From JAEUIV01 sp033763795 (GTDB taxonomy: Bacteria > Planctomycetota > Phycisphaerae > Phycisphaerales > UBA1924), in assembly GCA_033763795.1 (NCBI GenBank), contig JANRJV010000030.1:8742-72741 (forward strand): a stretch of 64,000 bases of DNA, written 5' to 3'. Each line of letters opens with the position of its first letter. The first letter of the stretch is position 1. The translations under genes and the position numbers were made by a program. The notes under the pieces were generated by a model. The model was not told where the DNA came from. It did not search any database and worked only from the letters and a program-made list of their open reading frames with translations. Below, in pieces: positions 16,406 through 24,419 of this stretch.

Positions 16406-17197
16406 TCACCGCCGCTTGTCCCGCGTGATCTCGGCGTAGGCGTTGTGGTTGTGGATCGACTCGAAGTTCTCGCTCGAGATCGCGTACCACGTCACTCGCT
16501 CGTCGCGGTTCAGCTTCACCGCCAGGTCGCGGACGATGTCCTCGACGAACTTGGGGTTGTCGTAGGCCCGTTCGGTGACCCACTTCTCGTCGGGCCGCTT
16601 CAGTACGGCGAAGACCGCGCAGCTCGCCGCGCTCTCCAGGTGCTCGACGAGGTCCTCGATCCACATGGTTCCCTTGAAGCGGACCGAAGCGGTGATCTCG
16701 CAGCGCTGGTTGTGGGCCCCGTACTCGCTGATCTCCTTGGAGCAGGGGCACAGGCTCGCCGCCGGGGCGCGCACCGTCATGACGAAATCATCGTGGCTGT
16801 TGGATTCCGCGGAGAAGGTCACGCGGTAATCCATGAGCCCCGCCGCGCCCGTCACCGGCGCCCGCTTCTCGATGAAGTAGGGGAACGCAAACTCGAGGTG
16901 GGCCGTCTCGGCGTTGAGCCGCTCCTTGATCGACCGGCAGACCAGCGGGATCCCGTCGGGCGTCAGCGGGTGCGCATGCGTGTTGAGCACTTCCAGGAAG
17001 CGGCTCATGTGCGTCCCCTTCTGATGATGGGGGAGCGACACGTACATGTTCACGGACGCGACGGTGGTCTGCTGTCCGCCCTGTCGTTCGCGCAGCGTGA
17101 CCGGGTACGTCACCTGCCGAACTCCGACTTTGTCGATCGCGACCCGGCGGTCGTCGGCTGTCGCCTGCACGTCGGGCATCTGCCTGGAAGTTCCCAT
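16406..17197 (-). CDS. folE2: GTP cyclohydrolase I type 2 (FolE2/MptA family)
   Basis: Converts GTP to 7,8-dihydroneopterin for folate or queuosine synthesis. The 263-aa length is typical. Recognisable segments are MPDVQ..., VAIDKVGVRQVTYPVTL, SLPHHQKGTHMSRF, the catalytic-cysteine region SLCPCSKEISEYGAHNQRC, and FVEDIVRDLAVKLN. I place the start at ATG 17197, because TACCAT lies 7 nt upstream of it and overlaps the alternative ATG at 17206. The gene follows ribD, another GTP-derived pathway gene, but has its own promoter signal. Confidence 0.93.
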   Translation of the reverse strand: MGTSRQMPDVQATADDRRVAIDKVGVRQVTYPVTLRERQGGQQTTVASVNMYVSLPHHQKGTHMSRFLEVLNTHAHPLTPDGIPLVCRSIKERLNAETAHLEFAFPYFIEKRAPVTGAAGLMDYRVTFSAESNSHDDFVMTVRAPAASLCPCSKEISEYGAHNQRCEITASVRFKGTMWIEDLVEHLESAASCAVFAVLKRPDEKWVTERAYDNPKFVEDIVRDLAVKLNRDERVTWYAISSENFESIHNHNAYAEITRDKRR

Positions 17198-17204
17198 TGC
17201 GATC

Positions 17205-17210
17205 ATGGTA
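17205..17210 (-). promoter_or_regulatory. -10 hexamer TACCAT for leaderless folE2
   Basis: TACCAT on the minus strand with exactly 7 nt to ATG 17197. It physically covers the upstream ATG at 17206, so that start would be lost from the transcript. Confidence 0.55.
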
Positions 17211-17402
17211 TCCCTGCCCCCACTTCACCGGTCCGCCGCCCCTCCGGACAATCCCCACTCTCCCACGGGCCGCATGGCCCGGGTCCCTCGGCGGGCCGAA
17301 ACTTGCGCCACGTATTCGTCCGCCCGGCTTCCTTGGATTCCCCGCGGACCCGCAAGGATCGAGCCGCGACCACGCCACCCCTGCCGCCCGCGCCCGCGCA
17401 CC

Positions 17403-18593
17403 TCACGACACAGTCCCGTTCTCCGGCGCCCCGCCCCGCGCATAGAGCAGCAGCGCATCCGGGCCGCGCCTCGTCACATGCCGCAGCACCAGCCCGGCTC
17501 CCCCGCGAACGCTGTAGGTCGGCCCGATCATCGCCGCACCGGGCGCCTGATCGTCCCCGAGGACGCGCGGCGCGACAAACACGAGCGCCTCGTCCACCAG
17601 TTGCTCGCTCAGCAGCGACCCCAGGAGCACGGGCCCGGCTTCGACCAGCGCCGTCGTCACGCCGAAGTGCTGCGACAGGACCGTCAGCGCCGCGCGCACA
17701 TTCACCCGGGGCCCCCCCGGCGTCTGGATCACCAGCGCGCCCGCTCTTTGAAGCTCGCTGGCGCGGTCGGCCGCGGCTCCGGACAGCTCCGCCGTGCACA
17801 CAACGAGCGGCGTCTCCCGCGCCGTGCGCACCAGCGCGGACGTGAGCGGAAGAGTCGCGGCGGAGTCTATCACCACGCGCCGGGCAACCCGTCGCACAGG
17901 CACGCCCCGCGCCGTCAGCATCGGATCATCCGCGCGCACCGTGCCCACACCTGTGACGATCGCATCGACGCGCCCGCGCAGCCGGTGCACCAGCCGACGC
18001 GAGGCCTCGCATGAGATCCACTTTGAGTCCCCGGTGCGGGCCGCGACCTTGCCGTCGATCGTCTGCGCCCACTTGGCGATGATCCAGGGCGGCCCTCCGT
18101 TCACCGAGCGCTCGAACGGGGCGGCCGGACGCGCAACAAGCGGGCCGCCGTCCGCGAAATCGACCCGGATGCCGGCCCGGGTCAGCACCTGCGCGCCCCC
18201 GGCCGCGAGGCGGTTGGGGTCGCGGCGCCCCACGACCACCCGGGCGACCTTCGCGCGGATGAGAGCGTCCGTGCAGGGCGGCGTCTTGCCCTGATGCTTG
18301 CAGGGCTCGAGCGTGACATAGACAGTCGCCCCGCGCGGGTCGCGTCCCCGCCGCGCGCAGTCGGCCAGGGCTTCCACTTCCGCGTGCGGGCCGCCGAACA
18401 CGCGGTGATGACCCATGCCCATGACGTCGCCGGCCTCATCCGTGATGATGCAGCCGACCATGGGGTTGGGCTCGACGCGCCCCATCGCACGCAGCGCCAG
18501 GAGCGCCGCCCGCCGGAGCATCCGCGCGTCCCGGGCCGCATCGGTTCCATCAGCCCGCGCGTGCGCCGGCGGACCCGCGTCCGAGTCAGGCAC
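17403..18593 (-). CDS. ribD: Bifunctional riboflavin biosynthesis deaminase/reductase
   Basis: Two sequential steps of riboflavin synthesis. The N-terminal deaminase domain (residues ~25-165) has zinc ligands in GGPHAEVEAL (His-Ala-Glu) and EPCKHQGKTPPC. The C-terminal NADPH-dependent reductase domain starts near IIAKWAQTIDGKVA and contains SKWISCEASRRLVHRLR, DAIVTGVGTVRADDP and LVEAGPVLLGSLL. 396 aa, typical. The GTG start at 18593 overlaps the upstream RNase HII-like gene by 8 nt. An internal ATG at 18521 would remove a low-complexity leader and is a real alternative. Confidence 0.94.
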   Translation of the reverse strand: MPDSDAGPPAHARADGTDAARDARMLRRAALLALRAMGRVEPNPMVGCIITDEAGDVMGMGHHRVFGGPHAEVEALADCARRGRDPRGATVYVTLEPCKHQGKTPPCTDALIRAKVARVVVGRRDPNRLAAGGAQVLTRAGIRVDFADGGPLVARPAAPFERSVNGGPPWIIAKWAQTIDGKVAARTGDSKWISCEASRRLVHRLRGRVDAIVTGVGTVRADDPMLTARGVPVRRVARRVVIDSAATLPLTSALVRTARETPLVVCTAELSGAAADRASELQRAGALVIQTPGGPRVNVRAALTVLSQHFGVTTALVEAGPVLLGSLLSEQLVDEALVFVAPRVLGDDQAPGAAMIGPTYSVRGGAGLVLRHVTRRGPDALLLYARGGAPENGTVS

Positions 18594-19590
18594 GGCGCAC
18601 CAGCCCGTCCGCCTCGGCCCCCGCGCCCGCGGCCCGGACGTCCCGCAGCCAGCGACCCGCGTCGGTCCCGTACCCGGCGGTGGGCTTGAGCTCCGCGAAC
18701 CGGCCGCTCCAATAGGTGTTGAAGCGCATCATCATTAGCTCGCGCGCGTACTTCGCCGTCATCGACGCCAGCGCCACGGGGAAATGCACCGCGTCGGCCT
18801 CGGTCTGGAACGTCACCGTCATGACACGCCCCCCCGGCGCGCTCAGCACATAGCGGCTGGCGTGCTCGCTCTCGACCGACACGCTCACCTCGACCCCGGG
18901 CAGCACGCGCGACAGCCGCTCGGCGTAGTACGACCGCCCCCCCTGCCGATCGATCACCAGACGGGCCCCGCCGTCGACGAGCCCGGGCTCGGCCGACCAC
19001 CGGTCCCAGGCCCGGCGCACAAACCCGGCGACGACCTCGAAGCTGACGTCCGCCTTGTTGCGCGTCCGCGCCAGCTCCTCGTTCCAGCTTCGCTCGCACA
19101 GCAGGCTGACCGACAGCCCCTGCACGCTCACACCGGCCCGGCCGCAGCACGTCGCCAGCTGCTGTCCGAGCAGGCGAATGTGCTCACCCGTGGTCGAGAC
19201 GGGCACGGGGCGCCCCGCCGCGTACCAGGGCCACGCGGGCAGCGATGTGCAGCCCAGCCGGCACAGCAGCGAGCCGTCGTCTTCAGGCAACGCCTGATCC
19301 GGGGCGAGCGCCCACGCGAAGCTCAGCACGCCCCGCTCGAGGTGCTCGATCGCGCGGGCGGGCTCCAGCCCCTGCTTCTTCAATTTCTTCGAGTCGTCGA
19401 CCGCAATCCGGCCGTCCCCGGCCGAAGGCACGCCACGCGTCACGGCCCGGCGGAGGAGCTTCCAGACGTTCGGCGGCGGGCCACCGGGCTCCCAGCCGTC
19501 CAGCGTCACGCATGACACCGCAACCGCGAGCGGACCCAGCCGCGGTCCGTAGCCGGCTTCATCAATTCCGAGATACACCAGCCGCGCCAC
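18586..19590 (-). CDS. Enlarged RNase HII-like protein
   Basis: A 334-aa product whose ends match RNase HII (normally ~200 aa). The start GIDEAGYGPRLGPLAVAV carries the Asp-Glu pair (Asp10, Glu11), and DDSKKLKKQGLE corresponds to the family's DSKKL motif. RLVIDRQGG supplies a third acid (Asp214), and EADAVHFPVALASMTAKYARE supplies the fourth (Asp266) in the place of 'D...IAAASIIAK..R'. GYGTDAGRW matches the C-terminal GYGT. About 130 extra residues (roughly 70-200) separate motif 2 from strand 3. All four catalytic acids are retained, so RNA/DNA hybrid cleavage is plausible but not shown. GTG start, preceded by TACACT 7 nt upstream. The 3' end overlaps ribD. Confidence 0.75.
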   Translation of the reverse strand: MARLVYLGIDEAGYGPRLGPLAVAVSCVTLDGWEPGGPPPNVWKLLRRAVTRGVPSAGDGRIAVDDSKKLKKQGLEPARAIEHLERGVLSFAWALAPDQALPEDDGSLLCRLGCTSLPAWPWYAAGRPVPVSTTGEHIRLLGQQLATCCGRAGVSVQGLSVSLLCERSWNEELARTRNKADVSFEVVAGFVRRAWDRWSAEPGLVDGGARLVIDRQGGRSYYAERLSRVLPGVEVSVSVESEHASRYVLSAPGGRVMTVTFQTEADAVHFPVALASMTAKYARELMMMRFNTYWSGRFAELKPTAGYGTDAGRWLRDVRAAGAGAEADGLVRRA

Positions 19591-19597
19591 GGGGCTG

Positions 19598-19603
19598 AGT
19601 GTA
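19598..19603 (-). promoter_or_regulatory. -10 hexamer TACACT for the RNase HII-like gene
   Basis: TACACT on the minus strand, 7 nt before the GTG at 19590. No Shine-Dalgarno lies between, so the mRNA is probably leaderless. Confidence 0.55.
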
Positions 19604-19723
19604 CCGCCGGTCCGGGGACCATTCCGTTCGCGCCGCGCTGAAATCGCGGCGCACGGACGCCTGGCCTCGTCACCCGAAGACGAAGGGCCCGGCCCCCTGA
19701 TCCCGGTGCTGAAACCGACCCGC

Positions 19724-19954
19724 TCAGTTCTTCGACTTGCGCAGAGGCGTCGACGACGTGGGGACGAAGTCCTCGCTCTTCGGATCTGCGGTTGTGCTCG
19801 CGGCGTTGTTGGCGCCGCCGCCCTGCCGCGCAGCCGCGCCGGCGTTCCCGCTGCGGCCGGACTCGCCTCCGAACAGGCCCATGTTCATCGCGACCACGAC
19901 GCCGGCGGCGAGCAGGCAAACCACGATCACAGCAATCTTGACGTTCTTATTCAT
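19724..19954 (-). CDS. Small single-pass membrane protein (76 aa), function unknown
   Basis: Starts MNKNVKIAVIVVCLLAAGVV, a single transmembrane helix at residues ~6-25. It is followed by a Gly/Ser/Asn/Ala-rich low-complexity tail ending in basic residues. GAGG precedes the ATG by about 10 nt. It lies downstream of the pseudopilin gene in the same orientation, separated by a strong terminator, so it has its own transcript. No family recognised. Confidence 0.6.
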   Translation of the reverse strand: MNKNVKIAVIVVCLLAAGVVVAMNMGLFGGESGRSGNAGAAARQGGGANNAASTTADPKSEDFVPTSSTPLRKSKN

Positions 19955-20060
19955 GAGTGCTCATCCTCGCGGGGAGAGAGTGCGTTCGGGAGAAAGCATA
20001 CGCGGAAGCGAGCGGCGCATCCCTGGACGACTACCGAGCCGGGGGTGGGCCGCGACGGTC

Positions 20061-20097
20061 CCGGAAAACAACCGGCCCGGGGGAGAACCCGGGCCGG
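20061..20097 (-). terminator. Rho-independent terminator after the pseudopilin gene
   Basis: Perfect 10-bp stem CCGGCCCGGG/CCCGGGCCGG (20072-20097) with a 6-nt loop. On the minus strand it is followed by TTGTTTTCC. Confidence 0.8.
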
Positions 20098-20126
20098 CGC
20101 GGAAAATTCAGCAGGGGAAGAAGGGC

Positions 20127-21173
20127 TTAGAGGTCGCGGCCGCGGATGCCGCCCCAATTGATGTAGAAGTGAGCGGGCCAGGACTCGCCCGACTCCGTGA
20201 TGAGGTTGTAGGCGGGGCCGGCGTGCTCGGAGGGCGAGCTGGGGGCCTCGGTGTAGGGCTTCACGACCCGCGCGCCGCCGTCGCCGGTGGCCACGGTGCA
20301 CGTCGCGCCGGGCTCGAGCCAGAAGTCAGCGTCACGGTCGTGAACCGCATCGAACAGGAAGAAGAGCACCTTCTTGTCGGGGCTCGACATGTCGGCGCTC
20401 TTCACGTAGTCGACGTACTGGAGGGGGAACGAGCCCTGAGTGACCTGGGGGATGTAGACCTCGCTGACAGCGGGGAGGCGGCGGCCGTCCGGGCCGAACG
20501 AGTAGCACATCGGGTTGGTCAGACCGCTGATGGAATAGCGGTAGGAGCCGACGTACATGGCTCGGCCGGCTTCGGTGCGGTCGTCCCGTGACTCTTCGGG
20601 GTTGCGGAGAGCGCCGCCGTCCTTCTTGACGAGGTCGCGCCAGCGCTGCCAGGTGTCAATGCGGTTGGTCTGAGAGGGGCTGAGGAACACGTCCTGCAGC
20701 ATCGCCATGCCCTCGCCCTCGACCATGTATGGGCCCAGGGTGACGAGGTAGAAGTCATGCATGGACGAAGCGAAGAGGTCAGGGAAGAACCCGCCCTCGG
20801 GGTTGATGCGGCGGAAGACGTCGAGGCCGGACGAGTTGGAGTTGCCGCCGGCGATGGGGAAGGCCCAGCCGTTGGTCTCGAACTGGTTCTTGATCGCCAT
20901 GAACTTGGCGGGCCGGCCGCGGGGGCCGATGACGTCGTTGCCATTGCCCTCGGGGCCGTGGGGCATGCGGTCGCTGTTCTGCGAGCTGTAGTTCGCCGCG
21001 GCCTGGGCGTGCTGCTTCTGGTTGGCCGTGCAGCGGCTGATGCGGGCGTTGCGGCGGGCCTGCCCGAGGGCGGGCAGCAACAGGCTGATCAGCAGCGCGA
21101 TGATGCTGATCACGACCAGCAGCTCGATCAGGGTGAACCCCTTCAGGCTGCGACGGGCAAGCGACTTTGACAT
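20127..21173 (-). CDS. Prepilin-type N-terminal cleavage/methylation protein (type II secretion pseudopilin-like)
   Basis: A 348-aa product. The N-terminus SLKGFTLIELLVVISIIALL is a textbook type III signal: cleavage after Gly, +1 Phe, +5 Glu, then a long hydrophobic helix. The large C-terminal globular part has aromatic and glycine-rich segments (FYLVTLGPYMVEGEGMAM, MYVGSYRYSISGL). Planctomycete genomes carry many such pseudopilins of unknown role. ATG 21173 is chosen over ATG 21182, because GGAG lies 9 nt upstream of 21173 but abuts 21182. A strong terminator follows. Confidence 0.88.
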   Translation of the reverse strand: MSKSLARRSLKGFTLIELLVVISIIALLISLLLPALGQARRNARISRCTANQKQHAQAAANYSSQNSDRMPHGPEGNGNDVIGPRGRPAKFMAIKNQFETNGWAFPIAGGNSNSSGLDVFRRINPEGGFFPDLFASSMHDFYLVTLGPYMVEGEGMAMLQDVFLSPSQTNRIDTWQRWRDLVKKDGGALRNPEESRDDRTEAGRAMYVGSYRYSISGLTNPMCYSFGPDGRRLPAVSEVYIPQVTQGSFPLQYVDYVKSADMSSPDKKVLFFLFDAVHDRDADFWLEPGATCTVATGDGGARVVKPYTEAPSSPSEHAGPAYNLITESGESWPAHFYINWGGIRGRDL

Positions 21174-21348
21174 GAACGTCATCTCCGCATGATGTGCGAG
21201 TGGGCCGCCGCCCCGAGAGGCCGGAGAGCCCGCAGTTCCAGAATTCCAATCAGCCGGCGGGCCGCTGAGCCCACCCGAGCCGTACTCGCGGGACGCGGCG
21301 CACGCCGAATCCCACCCCCGTCTTCATCCCCCGTCAAAGTCAATCAAG

Positions 21349-21434
21349 TGCGGCTGAAAGGAGTCGAACCTTCACGGGATTTTACTCCCACCAGAACCTG
21401 AATCTGGCGCGTCTGCCAATTCCGCCACAGCCGC
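21349..21434 (-). tRNA. tRNA-Leu (anticodon CAG)
   Basis: An 86-nt class II tRNA on the minus strand. Acceptor GCGGCTG pairs with CAGCCGC, discriminator A. The anticodon stem CCAGA/TCTGG encloses TTCAGGT (CAG). Long variable arm, T-loop GGTTCGACTCC. CCA not encoded. It reads CUG codons. Confidence 0.96.
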
Positions 21435-21449
21435 AGAAGCGAGTCGCAG

Positions 21450-21477
21450 AGCATATCGCCCGCTCTGTGACTGACAA
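21450..21477 (-). promoter_or_regulatory. Promoter of tRNA-Leu(CAG)
   Basis: -35 TTGTCA (21472-21477) and -10 TATGCT (21450-21455) on the minus strand, 16-nt spacer. Predicted transcription begins about 8-10 nt before the mature tRNA 5' end. Confidence 0.65.
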
Positions 21478-21682
21478 GTAGCTGTGGTTGCCATCAGATA
21501 CCAAACGTCATCCTGACAGACCACGGCGGCGCACACACCACCGCGCGGCTAGAACCCGATACGCCCTTCATGCGGAACGGTTCCGTCCGACGGGTCGCTA
21601 TCTCGTCTCTCCCGCTGAGCTTCGCCCGCTCAGCCGCACCCTGAGCGAAAGAACCGCGACGGATCAGGCCGCCTTTGAGGCG

Positions 21683-22846
21683 TTACTCGTCGTCCTCGCC
21701 GGTTTCCGGGGCGGTGACCTTGGGAGGCATCTTGGCGGCGACCACTTGCTTCCGCACCTCGGCGAATAGTTCAGGATTGTCGCGGAGGAACTTCTTGACG
21801 TTCTCGCGCCCCTGACCCAGGCGGACCTCGCCGAAACTGAACCAGGCGCCGGACTTCTCGATCACGCCGCAGTTGATCGCCAGATCGAGCAGGTCGCCCG
21901 TCGCCGAGATCCCTTCGTCGAACATGATGTCGAACTCCGCCTCACGGAACGGTGGAGCCATCTTGTTCTTGACAACGCGGGCCCGCACGCGGTTGCCGAC
22001 GTTGAGCTCGCCCTCCTTGATGGCGGAGATGCGGCGGATGTCGACACGGATCGACGAGTAGAACTTGAGTGCCCGGCCGCCGGTGGTGGTCTCGGGCGAG
22101 CCGAACATCACGCCGATCTTCTCGCGGATCTGGTTGAGGAAGATCACGCAGCAGTTGCTCCGCGCGATGGCGCCCGTGAGCTTCCTGAGCGCCTGGCTCA
22201 TCAGTCGCGCCTGCAGACCGACGTGGCTGTCGCCCATGTCCCCTTCGAGCTCCGCCTTGGGAACCAGGGCCGCGACCGAGTCGATGACGATCACGTCGAC
22301 CGCGTTGGATCGCACGAGCAGCTCGCAGATTTCCAGTGCCTGCTCGCCGGTGTCGGGCTGCGAGACGAGCAGGTCATCGATGTTCACGCCCAGGCGGCGG
22401 GCCCATGACGGGTCCAGCGCGTGCTCGGCGTCGATGAAGGCCGCGACGCCGCCGTTCTTCTGCGCGTTGGCGGCGACGGTGAGCGCCAGCGTCGTCTTGC
22501 CCGAGGACTCCGGGCCGTAGATCTCGACGATTCGGCCCGCGGGCATGCCCCGCCCGCCGAGCGCCAGATCGAGCGAGAGCGTGCCCGTCGACGTGCCGGG
22601 GATGCTGGTGAGCGCATCCTCGGTCAGACGCATGATGGCGCCCTTGCCGAAGGTCTTCTCGATCTGCTGAACCGTCCGGCTGAGCGACTGCGAGCGAGCC
22701 CGCTCCTCGCCCTTGGCCGACTTGTCCTCAACGATCACTGCCGACTCGGACTTCTTGCTCACGGTTCGCGCGCCCTGTTTGGAGTTCGGGCGAGAGGCCA
22801 GCTCCTCGCCGTTGAGTTCCGCAAGTTCCGCTGCCGAGGTGACCAT
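21683..22846 (-). CDS. recA: Recombinase RecA
   Basis: Homologous-recombination ATPase and SOS co-protease. 387 aa, longer than E. coli RecA (353) because of a hydrophilic N-terminal extension of about 45 residues before SLSRTVQQIEKTFGKGAIMR. Walker A GPESSGKTT, Walker B VIVIDSVAALVPKAELEG, loop L1/L2 region ALRKLTGAIARSNC...FLNQIREKIGVMFG, and an acidic C-terminal tip (TGEDDE) are all present. ATG 22846 has a GGAGG ribosome-binding site 8 nt upstream, which supports the extended N-terminus. A sigma-70-like promoter with a direct repeat over its -10 lies upstream. murD is upstream in the same orientation. Confidence 0.97.
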   Translation of the reverse strand: MVTSAAELAELNGEELASRPNSKQGARTVSKKSESAVIVEDKSAKGEERARSQSLSRTVQQIEKTFGKGAIMRLTEDALTSIPGTSTGTLSLDLALGGRGMPAGRIVEIYGPESSGKTTLALTVAANAQKNGGVAAFIDAEHALDPSWARRLGVNIDDLLVSQPDTGEQALEICELLVRSNAVDVIVIDSVAALVPKAELEGDMGDSHVGLQARLMSQALRKLTGAIARSNCCVIFLNQIREKIGVMFGSPETTTGGRALKFYSSIRVDIRRISAIKEGELNVGNRVRARVVKNKMAPPFREAEFDIMFDEGISATGDLLDLAINCGVIEKSGAWFSFGEVRLGQGRENVKKFLRDNPELFAEVRKQVVAAKMPPKVTAPETGEDDE

Positions 22847-22854
22847 ATCGCAAG

Positions 22855-22859
22855 CCTCC
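22855..22859 (-). promoter_or_regulatory. Shine-Dalgarno of recA
   Basis: GGAGG on the minus strand, 8 nt before ATG 22846. It validates the start with the long N-terminal extension. Confidence 0.8.
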
Positions 22860-22877
22860 GGTGTGCGCTCGATGTTC

Positions 22878-22914
22878 GGTATCTAAAAGGTATCCGATCA
22901 TCGACCGAGTGCAA
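22878..22914 (-). promoter_or_regulatory. recA promoter with an overlapping direct repeat (candidate operator)
   Basis: Minus strand: -35 TTGCAC (22909-22914), 16-nt spacer, -10 TACCTT (22887-22892). Two exact copies of GATACC (GGTATC on plus, 22878-22883 and 22889-22894) lie 11 bp apart, on the same helix face. One of them overlaps the -10. This is a natural place for a repressor such as a LexA-type protein, though the motif is not one I recognise. Confidence 0.5.
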
Positions 22915-22967
22915 GATCTGTTTGGATATTTTTCTCCTTACAGATTCCGGATGGTTCTTGACCGCTG

Positions 22968-24344
22968 TCAACAGGCTGTCAGTCGGCCCACCGCCCGGGC
23001 GAAGACCCGTCCCCGCTCCTCGTAATTCGTGAACTGGTCCCAACTTGCGCACCCTGGTGAGAGCAGGATGACGTCGGAATGCACGGCGTGTTCGATCGCC
23101 CGATCGACCGCGCTACTGACGTCGCCGCAGTGGTAGGCCTTCCCACCCAAGCGAGAGATTTCCTGGGCGAGACCCGCCCCGGTGGCCCCGACGGTGTACG
23201 CCCCGGCGCAGCGGGCGGCCGCCCTGGCGAGCTCGGCGAGGCTCACTTTTTTGTCGTACCCGCCGCAGATCAGCCTGACGCGGCCGGCGCCGACGTGCGG
23301 CTCATCGTCCATCGCCTCGACGGCGAGCAGGGCGGCTTCGGGCGTGGTGCTCTTTGAGTCATTGAACGCACGGATGCGGCCGCGGCCGCCGGGGAGCTCG
23401 AACCAGCCGAGCGCCTGCAGCCGGTCGGGCAGGCCGGGGAACGTTGCGACGGCGCGTCCGGCGTCCTGTTCGTCGAGCCCGGCGCTGGCCAGGGCCGCGA
23501 TCGCGACCGCGGCGTTCTGGCGGTTGTGGCGCCCCGGGATCGCCAGCGGAGGAACACGCTGGGCGTCGGAGTTGCGCACGATGTGAACCTTCGCGGCGGT
23601 GAGCGACGCCCAGTCCGCGACCGACTCGTGGACGACGGCCCGGTCCGTGGGCGCCTGATCGCGCAGAAGCTGCAGCTTGCAGTCACGGTAGTGATCGAAG
23701 GTCTCGTGCCAATCCAGATGATTGGGGGCGATGTTCGTGACCACAGCCACGCCGGGCGACCACCCCGGCGCGGCGTCGAAGCCCGCGCCGCGCGCCAGCC
23801 AGTGCAGCATTGCGCTGGAGACCTCGAGCACGACGTCGCTCGACGGCGTGATGCGTGCGAGCTCGGGGAGGAGCGAGCCCCCGATGTTGCCGCCGAAGAA
23901 GACGTCGCTCCCCGCGGCGCGCAGGCCGTGGGCGATCAGGGCGCTCGTCGTGCTCTTGCCGACGGTTCCCGTGATGGCGATGACGCGGCGTCGCTCGGGG
24001 AGGCGCTCGACGAGGAGCCTGATCTCCGTCGTGACGGGGACGCCCGCCTGGCGGGCCGCGCGGAGATACGCGTTCGACCACGGCCTTGGGACCGCGGGGT
24101 TGGCGACGACGAGGTCGGTGTCGCGGAAGTCGCGCTCGTCGTGGCCGCCCAGTCGGAGGCCCAGCGCGCCGGAGCGGGCGAGGTCGTCGATGGAGGCGAG
24201 GGAGTCGGCGAGTTTGTCGCGCGGGTCGAGGTCCGTGAGCAGGACGCGTGCGCCGCGCTGGATGAGCCAGCGTGTGACGCCGGCGCCGCCGCCGAAGCGG
24301 CCAAGCCCCATGACCGTGACTCGTCTGCCGGCGAAGTCGTTCAC
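22968..24344 (-). CDS. murD: UDP-N-acetylmuramoylalanine--D-glutamate ligase
   Basis: Adds D-Glu to UDP-MurNAc-L-Ala in peptidoglycan synthesis. The 458-residue product has an N-terminal Rossmann domain (VTVMGLGRFGGGAGV), central Mur-ligase ATPase with P-loop GTVGKSTT, NIAPNHLDWH, and a C-terminal domain with FNDSKSTTPEA and the DVILLSPGCASWDQF segment. GTG 24344 is used: AGGAG (24352-24356 on this strand) lies 7 nt upstream. The longer frame to 24440 would enter the divergent pgm gene. It precedes recA with a 121-nt gap. Confidence 0.95.
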   Translation of the reverse strand: MNDFAGRRVTVMGLGRFGGGAGVTRWLIQRGARVLLTDLDPRDKLADSLASIDDLARSGALGLRLGGHDERDFRDTDLVVANPAVPRPWSNAYLRAARQAGVPVTTEIRLLVERLPERRRVIAITGTVGKSTTSALIAHGLRAAGSDVFFGGNIGGSLLPELARITPSSDVVLEVSSAMLHWLARGAGFDAAPGWSPGVAVVTNIAPNHLDWHETFDHYRDCKLQLLRDQAPTDRAVVHESVADWASLTAAKVHIVRNSDAQRVPPLAIPGRHNRQNAAVAIAALASAGLDEQDAGRAVATFPGLPDRLQALGWFELPGGRGRIRAFNDSKSTTPEAALLAVEAMDDEPHVGAGRVRLICGGYDKKVSLAELARAAARCAGAYTVGATGAGLAQEISRLGGKAYHCGDVSSAVDRAIEHAVHSDVILLSPGCASWDQFTNYEERGRVFARAVGRLTAC

Positions 24345-24351
24345 CGAGGAT

Positions 24352-24356
24352 CTCCT
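24352..24356 (-). promoter_or_regulatory. Shine-Dalgarno deciding the murD GTG start
   Basis: AGGAG on the minus strand with 7-nt spacing to GTG 24344. Confidence 0.75.
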
Positions 24357-24406
24357 GGGCCGATGTCGGCGCGGCGTGCGCGCGGCGGGAGCGTCGGCCG
24401 CGCCGA

Positions 24407-24412
24407 TATCAT
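24407..24412 (+). promoter_or_regulatory. -10 hexamer TATCAT for leaderless phosphohexomutase
   Basis: TATCAT, 7 nt before ATG 24420. The GGAG in between abuts the ATG and is too close to act as a Shine-Dalgarno. Confidence 0.55.
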
Positions 24413-24419
24413 CGCGGAG

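Noticed and set aside
14088..16439. 783-codon plus-strand open frame antisense to mrdA
   Set aside because: High GC produces long antisense frames. mrdA has all transpeptidase motifs; this frame has none and is Arg/His/Pro-rich.
21627..21647. Hairpin CGCTCAG/CTGAGCG downstream of recA
   Set aside because: No T-tract on either strand; not convincing as a terminator.
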